Source: Streptomyces sp. HmicA12 (GTDB lineage Bacteria > Actinomycetota > Actinomycetes > Streptomycetales > Streptomycetaceae). From it: a stretch of DNA of 64,000 bases. Numbering within the stretch: position 1 is the stretch's first letter; the number at the start of each line of letters is the position of its first letter. A model generated the notes under the pieces. It searched no databases. It was not told the origin of the DNA and saw only the letters and a program-made list of their open reading frames with translations. The position numbers were made by a program, and so were the translations under genes. The stretch lies in the NCBI RefSeq assembly GCF_000373565.1, contig NZ_KB891802.1:24835-88834 (forward strand), read 5' to 3'. Positions 58,896-64,000 of this stretch are shown here, in pieces.

Positions 58896-58981
58896 GCGCA
58901 GTTCCCCGCGCCCCTGAAGCATGCGCTGCGCGCAGCTTCCCCTGAAGGCTGCAGGCCTTTCAGGGGCGCGGGGAACTGCGC
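58896..58981. repeat. 86-bp MITE-like inverted-repeat element B
   Basis: Perfect 21-bp terminal inverted repeats (58896-58916 and 58961-58981) on the shared intergenic core. The interior (GAAGCATGCGCTGCGCGCAG ... CCCTGAAGG) is related, in inverted orientation, to the interior of element A at 19440. It lies 32 nt beyond the FHA/FtsK-like gene's stop and may act as its terminator. Confidence 0.8.
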
Positions 58982-59012
58982 GACCAGCCACGACGAAAGC
59001 CGCACCCGGCAC

Positions 59013-62000
59013 TCACAGGAGCGACGGCACCTCCTGCGCCGAGACAGAGCGAGCGGCCCGCTCCAGCGCGCTGGCCAGCAACGCCAAGTCCGTGGGCCCG
59101 TTCCCCAGTTCACGTACGGGCCGCCGGTCCGGCGGGTCCCCCATCCGGGCCCAGTCGAGCAGAACCACGGTGGGCCGCAGCGTCGCCGTCCGCGGAATCC
59201 GCCCGGTCACCCGCCCCGCCTGAACCTCCACGTCCCGCCCGTCGGCCCCGAGCAACCGCCCGCGCCCCGGCGCCGGATCCTCGGGCCCGCCACCGCGTAC
59301 GGCGTCGAGCACCACCCGCGGCCGGGCGCTCCATCCCGGCGCCCCGCCGGAGGCGAACGCCGCGACGAGATGCACCCCGAGCCGCTCCCCGTCCCGCGCC
59401 ACGGCCTCCAGGGAGCGCACCACGGACCCCGCGGCGGGCCGCCCCGGCGAGCCGAGCGGCGGAGAGAGCAGCGCGTCCAGATCGTCCACGACCACCACGA
59501 GCCGCGGCAGCGGCGGCGCCGTCTCCGTCTTCTCCCGGGCCGCGCCGGGCCGCAGCCGCATCGTGGAACTCGGCGGCGCCTCCAGGTCCCCGGCGCCGGA
59601 GCCGGGCGCGCTGCGCTGGGCCACGAGCCGCCCGGCGACGGTGCGCTGGGTGTGCCACTCCGTGAAGTGCGTACGCCCTATCAACTCGGCCCGCCGCTTC
59701 AGCTCGGTGCTCAGCGACTGGGCGAACTCCCGCATCCGCACCGGGTCGTTGGCCGCGAGGTGCGTCGTGACGTGCGGCAGATCGGTGCACACGCGCAGCC
59801 CATCGGCGCGGTCGCCGCTCGTGCCGCCCTGCCCGTCGATGAGGACGAGGCTGAGCCGGTCGGGCCGCTCGGCGGCGGCGAGGGACGCGGCGACCGAGCG
59901 CAGCAGCTCCGTACGCCCGCTGCCCGAGGGCCCCTCGACCAGCAGATGCGGCCCGTCCGCGGCCAGGTCGACGCCGACCGGACCGCGCGGCCCGGCCCCG
60001 AGCACCGCCCACACCCGGCCGCCCAGCGATTCGGGATCGTCCGAGGCGGCGGCCCAACGCGCCATGAGGGAAGCCGGGGTGGCCCTGGCGAGCCCCAACT
60101 CGTCGAGCAGGCGGGCGGCTTGGGGCAGCGGAGCGGACACCCGCGCGGGCCCGCCGTCGCCCCCCGCCGCGTCCGTGCGCAGCGGGGCCAGCGCCCGCGC
60201 GAACCGCTCGGCCCAGGCGAGCGACACCGCGTCCACCGTGGCCACGGTGCCGTGCCCGACGGGCTGCCCCTGCGCGGCCCGGTGCAGCCGCAGTGACGTC
60301 GCCACGTCCCCGCTGAGCAGGGCCACGGCACCGCACGCGCGGAACGCCGGGTTCTGCGCGCAGGCCGCCTCGTAAGTCCGGTCGACGGGGGACGCCGGGG
60401 TGGTGGACGGCGTCTCGGCCAGGCACACCACGTGGACCCCGGCCGCGGCCCCCTCGGCGGTCAGCCGCACGGTGGCCTCCCGCAGCGTCGCGGAGCCCGG
60501 ATCACCGTCGATGACGACGACGGTGGCGACGCCGTGCTCGGGGCGCAGGCCCGACACCTGGTCGTCGAGGCGGCGCAGCAGCTCACCGGTGCGGGCGGCG
60601 GCCTGCTCACGGTCGTACGCGAGCAGCAGCCGGCAGTCCTGTCCGTGGGCCGGGCGCACATGGGGCAGCCAGCCGAGCCAGGACCACTCGGCGACCCGCT
60701 GCGGCTCGGGCCGCGAACGGTCCGTGCTGATCAGCACGATCTCCAGGCCGTCCGGCGCGTGCAGCGCCGCGAGCTGGGCCACGACCGACCGGGCGAGCCC
60801 CGCGAGCCGGGCCCGGGGTCCCGCGAGCCCCAGCGCCCCGGCCTCGGTGAGTCCCACGGTCACCGGGACCGCGGGCAGCAGACCGGCCCCGCCGGGGCCC
60901 GTCCGGTCGACGGTGCCGAGGCGGACGGCCAGCGACTCGGGGTGCCCGGGGCCCCGCTCCCACAGCCGCGGGCCGGGGCCGAGCGCGGTCAGCAGCAGCG
61001 TCGCGGCGTCGGGCCAGGTCTCGGCGGTGCCGTGCGGCGCCGGGGCGGGCGCGGGGGTGCCGGTGTCGCCGGGGGCGTCGGCCTGCTGCGGTGCGCGCAG
61101 CACGTACGGCTCGTGGAGCGCGTGCTCGGTGTCGTCGCCGTACTCCCCGTACGGGTCGTCGCGCTCGTCGCGTCCCGGGCCGCGCCGCAGCAGCCGCCCC
61201 AGACCGCCGCGCCTGCGCGGGGCGCGGGGCAGCTCGGTGCCGCGCGGTGGGGTGCCGACCCGCGTCCGCTCCACGTCGGGCGCCCCGCCCTGCTCCGGTA
61301 CGACGGGCTGCGCGCCCCCGGGCGCGCTGTCACCGGCGGCGCCCCAGGACGCGTCCCCGTAGGCGTGCCGGGTCTCGTCGGAGTGGGCCGAGGGGCCGGT
61401 GTCCGCCATTTTCGGCGCGTCCGCGGCCTCGAGCGCCACCCGCACCTGCCCCTCGCCGTCGGGCGCCGTCGCCAGCGGTGCGGTGCGGGCCGTGTCGCCC
61501 GCCGCGACGACCCGCAGCGCCGATTCGCCGAGGCGCAGCAGGGCGCCGGGGGCCAGGCGGACGGGTCGCTCGCCGAGCGGGCGGCCCTCCGCCGACGTCC
61601 CGTTCGTGGAGCCCAGGTCCGCGACCGTGACCTGGCCGTCGGGGGCGAGCGTCACCGCGCAGTGCAGCCGTGACACGTCCGGGTCGTCCAGGGGCACGTC
61701 CGCGTCGGCGGAGCGCCCGATGCGGACCTGCCCGCCGTGCAGCAGGTGGACGCCGCCGGCGTCGGGGCCCGCCACCACGTGCAGCTGCGCCGCCGCCGAG
61801 TCGGGGTCGGGGCCCGGGTCCGAGGGCCCGCCGAGGGAGAGCACCGCTCCGTCCGTCAGCGGGGGCTCGCCCAGCAGGCAGCGCTGTGCGTCGAGCCGCT
61901 CGTGGCCCGCGTACAGGACGGACGACGGGGCGTCGCCGCCCGCGACGGCCGCGGCCAGACCGGAGGCGACCGCGGCGAGCGCGGTGCCCGTGGGCGCGGT

Positions 62001-62069
62001 GACCAGGAGGTCGCAGACAGGGGAGGTCGCAGCCTCAACGGGGGCTACGACGGTAAGCCGGATCTGCAT
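59013..62069 (-). CDS. FHA domain + FtsK/SpoIIIE-like ATPase protein
   Basis: 1018 residues. The N-terminal 95 residues are ubiquitin-like/EssC-N-like. The FHA domain (about 112-187) has RIGRSADADVPLDDPDVSRLHC (GR 118-119, Ser133-Arg134, His136) and DLGSTNGT (Asn156), which bind phosphothreonine. A Pro/Gly/charged linker (about 195-345) follows. The C-terminal FtsK/EssC-like region has a P-loop GPSGSGRTELL (713-723) with Arg719 in place of Lys, LVLIDGQGG, and Walker-B-like LVVVVDDLDALL. The layout resembles EssC of type VII secretion, but no ESX genes or membrane helices are seen. It is divergent from a Ser/Thr kinase, a likely partner through the FHA domain. Confidence 0.85.
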   Translation of the reverse strand: MQIRLTVVAPVEAATSPVCDLLVTAPTGTALAAVASGLAAAVAGGDAPSSVLYAGHERLDAQRCLLGEPPLTDGAVLSLGGPSDPGPDPDSAAAQLHVVAGPDAGGVHLLHGGQVRIGRSADADVPLDDPDVSRLHCAVTLAPDGQVTVADLGSTNGTSAEGRPLGERPVRLAPGALLRLGESALRVVAAGDTARTAPLATAPDGEGQVRVALEAADAPKMADTGPSAHSDETRHAYGDASWGAAGDSAPGGAQPVVPEQGGAPDVERTRVGTPPRGTELPRAPRRRGGLGRLLRRGPGRDERDDPYGEYGDDTEHALHEPYVLRAPQQADAPGDTGTPAPAPAPHGTAETWPDAATLLLTALGPGPRLWERGPGHPESLAVRLGTVDRTGPGGAGLLPAVPVTVGLTEAGALGLAGPRARLAGLARSVVAQLAALHAPDGLEIVLISTDRSRPEPQRVAEWSWLGWLPHVRPAHGQDCRLLLAYDREQAAARTGELLRRLDDQVSGLRPEHGVATVVVIDGDPGSATLREATVRLTAEGAAAGVHVVCLAETPSTTPASPVDRTYEAACAQNPAFRACGAVALLSGDVATSLRLHRAAQGQPVGHGTVATVDAVSLAWAERFARALAPLRTDAAGGDGGPARVSAPLPQAARLLDELGLARATPASLMARWAAASDDPESLGGRVWAVLGAGPRGPVGVDLAADGPHLLVEGPSGSGRTELLRSVAASLAAAERPDRLSLVLIDGQGGTSGDRADGLRVCTDLPHVTTHLAANDPVRMREFAQSLSTELKRRAELIGRTHFTEWHTQRTVAGRLVAQRSAPGSGAGDLEAPPSSTMRLRPGAAREKTETAPPLPRLVVVVDDLDALLSPPLGSPGRPAAGSVVRSLEAVARDGERLGVHLVAAFASGGAPGWSARPRVVLDAVRGGGPEDPAPGRGRLLGADGRDVEVQAGRVTGRIPRTATLRPTVVLLDWARMGDPPDRRPVRELGNGPTDLALLASALERAARSVSAQEVPSLL

Positions 62070-62449
62070 CGCCGTCAGCGGTCCCTTCCGCGCGGGCGCC
62101 CGGGTCAGGGCCGCCCACGGTCCGCCACCGCAGATTCCCCCACCGCCACGGGCACGTCAGCCAGTGCTGAGAGGCATCCTGTCACCTGCCACTGACAACA
62201 CGCCCGCCCCCCACCCGTAAGTGATCTTGATTGGTCGGCTCTGCCCGTAAAAGTGCCTGCTGATTGCCAGGTTGAGATCGGTCACGTCCTCGACCGGCAA
62301 CCAAGGGGCCCCGGTGCTGCGTCTTTCCGTCGAACACGGGTATGGCCGGTCACAGAAGATCGACAGCCGGTACCTCGTACGGCGCCACTACAGTGGGTCG
62401 GAACACTCAGTACGGGACAGCAAGCCCAGCAAGCCAGGGAGCGCATGAC
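62070..62449. other. divergent region, FHA/FtsK-like gene / kinase gene
   Basis: 380 nt without a gene, holding both divergent promoters. The least GC-rich part is 62213-62275 (GTGATCTTGATTGG...). A TACAGT at 62389-62394 could be a -10 for the kinase, but no good -35 is found at 16-19 nt. No hairpin or palindrome of note was seen. Confidence 0.4.
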
Positions 62450-64000
62450 GTGCGGCCGGTAGGCAGCAAGTACTTGCTCGAGGAACCGCTCGGACGCGGC
62501 GCCACGGGCACCGTCTGGCGGGCCCGCCAGCGCGAGACCGCGGGCGCAGAGGCGGCCGTCGCCGGGCAGCCCGGCGAGACCGTCGCCATCAAGGTCCTCA
62601 AGGAGGAGCTCGCCAACGACGCGGACGTGGTGATGCGCTTCCTCAGGGAGCGCTCCGTCCTGCTCAGGCTCACGCACCCGAACATCGTGCGCACCCGCGA
62701 CCTGGTCGTCGAGGGCGAGCTGCTCGCCCTCGTCATGGACCTGATCGACGGCCCGGACCTGCACCGCTACCTGCGCGAGAACGGCCCGTTCTCGCCGGTC
62801 GCCGCCTCGCTGCTGACCGCGCAGATCGCCGACGCGCTGGCCGCGAGCCACGCCGACGGCGTCGTGCACCGGGACCTGAAGCCGGCGAACGTGCTGCTCA
62901 AGCAGGACGCCAACGGCATGCACCCGATGCTCACCGACTTCGGCATCGCGCGCCTCGCCGACTCCCCGGGCCTGACCCGCACCCACGAGTTCGTGGGCAC
63001 GCCGGCCTATGTGGCGCCCGAGTCCGCCGAGGGTCGCCCGCAGACCAGCGCCGTCGACATCTACGGCGCGGGCATCCTGCTGTACGAGCTGGTCACGGGG
63101 CGCCCGCCGTTCTCCGGCGGCTCCGCGCTCGAGGTCCTGCACCAGCACCTGAGCGCCGAGCCGCGCCGTCCCTCCACGGTCCCCGACCCGCTGTGGACGA
63201 TCATCGAGCGCTGCCTGCGCAAGAACCCGGACGAGCGGCCGAGCGCGGAGAACCTCGCGCGCGGGCTGCGCACCGTCGCCGAGGGCATCGGCGTGCACGC
63301 CAACAGCGCGCAGATCGCCGCCGCCGACGGCGTGGGCGCGCTGCTGATGCCGGACCCGGACCCGGCGCAGGTCCCGGGCGTGCCCGGCGCCGCCGACCCG
63401 ACGCAGGTGCTGCCGAACAACGCCGGCTCCTACGGCCAGGTCGATCCCAACGCGGCGACCAGCGTCATGCAGCAGCAGTCCGGCAACCAGTACTCGGACG
63501 CGGACCCCACCTCGGTCCTGCCGCACCGCGGCGCCGCCGACCCGACCGCCGTCATGCCGCCGGTCCCGCCGCACCAGCCGGGCCAGAACCCGCAGGGCCC
63601 GGGCGACCCGGACGACCCGCACCCCTGGCAGAACCAGCTGCGCGCGGCCCGCGACCGCAACGAGCAGACGCAGGTCCAGTACCTCGACCCGAACGAGGAC
63701 CCGCTGCGCCGCCGCCCGCAGCGCCAGGTCCAGCAGCCGCAGCAGCAGCCGCGCCAGCAGAACTACGCGCCCCGGCAGCAGCGCCAGGCGCCGCGCTCGA
63801 CCCCGCAGCCGCAGCAGCCCCAGCAGCAGCCGCAGCAGTACGCGCCGCCGCAGCCGCCGCCCCAGCAGTCGCGGCCGCCGCGCGAGCCGCGTCAGCGCAG
63901 CGCCAACCCGATGAAGATCCCCGGTCTCGGCTGCCTCAAGGGCTGCCTGTTCATGATCGTGATCCTCTTCGTGGTGAGCTGGCTGGTCTGGGAGTTCACC
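62450..64000 (+). CDS. membrane-anchored Ser/Thr protein kinase, 3' end outside window
   Basis: 517 codons are present without a stop. It starts at GTG 62450, with AGGGAG upstream. The kinase domain (about 7-275) is complete: GRGATGTVW (15-23), VAIK (Lys48), HRDLKPANV (Asp142), DFG (163-165) and APE (189-191). The juxtamembrane linker (280-490) contains four Thr-x-Val-Leu/Met units (Thr318, 337, 354, 366) and a Gln/Pro-rich stretch (425-475). A membrane helix GCLKGCLFMIVILFVVSWLVWEF begins near 494. It belongs to the Pkn/PASTA-like actinobacterial kinases; whether an outer sensor domain follows cannot be seen. Divergent from the FHA/FtsK-like gene. Confidence 0.94.
   Translation, partial: MRPVGSKYLLEEPLGRGATGTVWRARQRETAGAEAAVAGQPGETVAIKVLKEELANDADVVMRFLRERSVLLRLTHPNIVRTRDLVVEGELLALVMDLIDGPDLHRYLRENGPFSPVAASLLTAQIADALAASHADGVVHRDLKPANVLLKQDANGMHPMLTDFGIARLADSPGLTRTHEFVGTPAYVAPESAEGRPQTSAVDIYGAGILLYELVTGRPPFSGGSALEVLHQHLSAEPRRPSTVPDPLWTIIERCLRKNPDERPSAENLARGLRTVAEGIGVHANSAQIAAADGVGALLMPDPDPAQVPGVPGAADPTQVLPNNAGSYGQVDPNAATSVMQQQSGNQYSDADPTSVLPHRGAADPTAVMPPVPPHQPGQNPQGPGDPDDPHPWQNQLRAARDRNEQTQVQYLDPNEDPLRRRPQRQVQQPQQQPRQQNYAPRQQRQAPRSTPQPQQPQQQPQQYAPPQPPPQQSRPPREPRQRSANPMKIPGLGCLKGCLFMIVILFVVSWLVWEFT

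Noticed and set aside
59013..62069. Type VII (ESX) secretion locus
   Set aside because: Only an EssC-like FHA/FtsK protein is present. No WXG100, EccB, EccD, EccE or mycosin-like gene was seen in the window.
63720..63900. Gln/Pro-rich stretch in the kinase as a simple-repeat insertion or frameshift
   Set aside because: The frame stays open into a normal membrane helix, and such linkers are common in actinobacterial kinases.
1..64000. CRISPR arrays, tRNA or rRNA genes, insertion sequences, prophage
   Set aside because: No spaced direct repeats of CRISPR type, no tRNA cloverleaf or rRNA sequence and no transposase or integrase-like protein was found on reading both strands.

Overview
The window is high-GC DNA with strong third-position GC bias, frequent GTG and TTG starts, and a gene set typical of an actinomycete: a 180-kDa-type NAD glutamate dehydrogenase, an Ohr/OhrR pair, a ThrE-like exporter, and an FHA/FtsK protein beside a Ser/Thr kinase. 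I infer a Streptomyces or close relative. No tRNA, rRNA, CRISPR array, transposase or phage gene was seen.

Layout. (1) Positions 1-6.4 kb hold a DJ-1/PfpI protein and the large glutamate dehydrogenase. (2) 6.6-15 kb starts the cell-surface glycopolymer region: a polyprenol-phosphate mannose synthase-like GT2 coupled to a membrane GT-C protein; then, on the minus strand, a TarS-like GT2, a TagF-like CDP-glycerol glycerophosphotransferase and a TagG/TagH-type polymer exporter. A TetR-family gene is divergent from the exporter, across a region holding candidate operators. (3) 15.7-19.3 kb holds genes unrelated to the wall: an ADP-ribosylglycohydrolase, a PD-(D/E)XK-like protein and a ThrE-like exporter. 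(4) 19.3-27.7 kb holds galE, a second TarS-like GT2, three polytopic GT-C-like proteins and, between two of them, the ohrR-ohr pair. (5) 27.8-37.1 kb holds two tandem TagF-like proteins, a GT-C protein, a small SMR-type flippase-like protein, a fused DPM1-like glycosyltransferase/methyltransferase and another GT-C protein. (6) 37.3-41 kb is a dTDP-L-rhamnose set (rmlA, rmlB, rmlD on plus; rmlC convergent on minus). (7) 41-54.8 kb holds an AftB-like GT-C protein, an acyltransferase 3, two very large TagF-like proteins, a GT4, a SAM methyltransferase and a sixth TagF-like protein. (8) 54.9-58.7 kb is a carbohydrate ABC importer (binding lipoprotein and two permeases, no ATPase). (9) 59-64 kb has the FHA/FtsK-like protein divergent from a Ser/Thr kinase that runs off the window end.

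How it fits together (inference): activated rhamnose, UDP-sugars and polyprenyl-phosphate sugars made here would feed cytoplasmic GT2/GT4/TagF-like enzymes and extracytoplasmic GT-C enzymes. These would build and decorate one or more glycerol-phosphate-containing wall polymers, exported by TagGH. The window holds six TagF-like polymerase modules and seven GT-C-like proteins. It lacks tagO, tagA and the CDP-glycerol-forming tagD, so initiation and precursor supply must be elsewhere. Many transcription units end in clear hairpins. A 20-bp intergenic sequence occurs six times, twice as the ends of a roughly 90-bp MITE-like inverted repeat.
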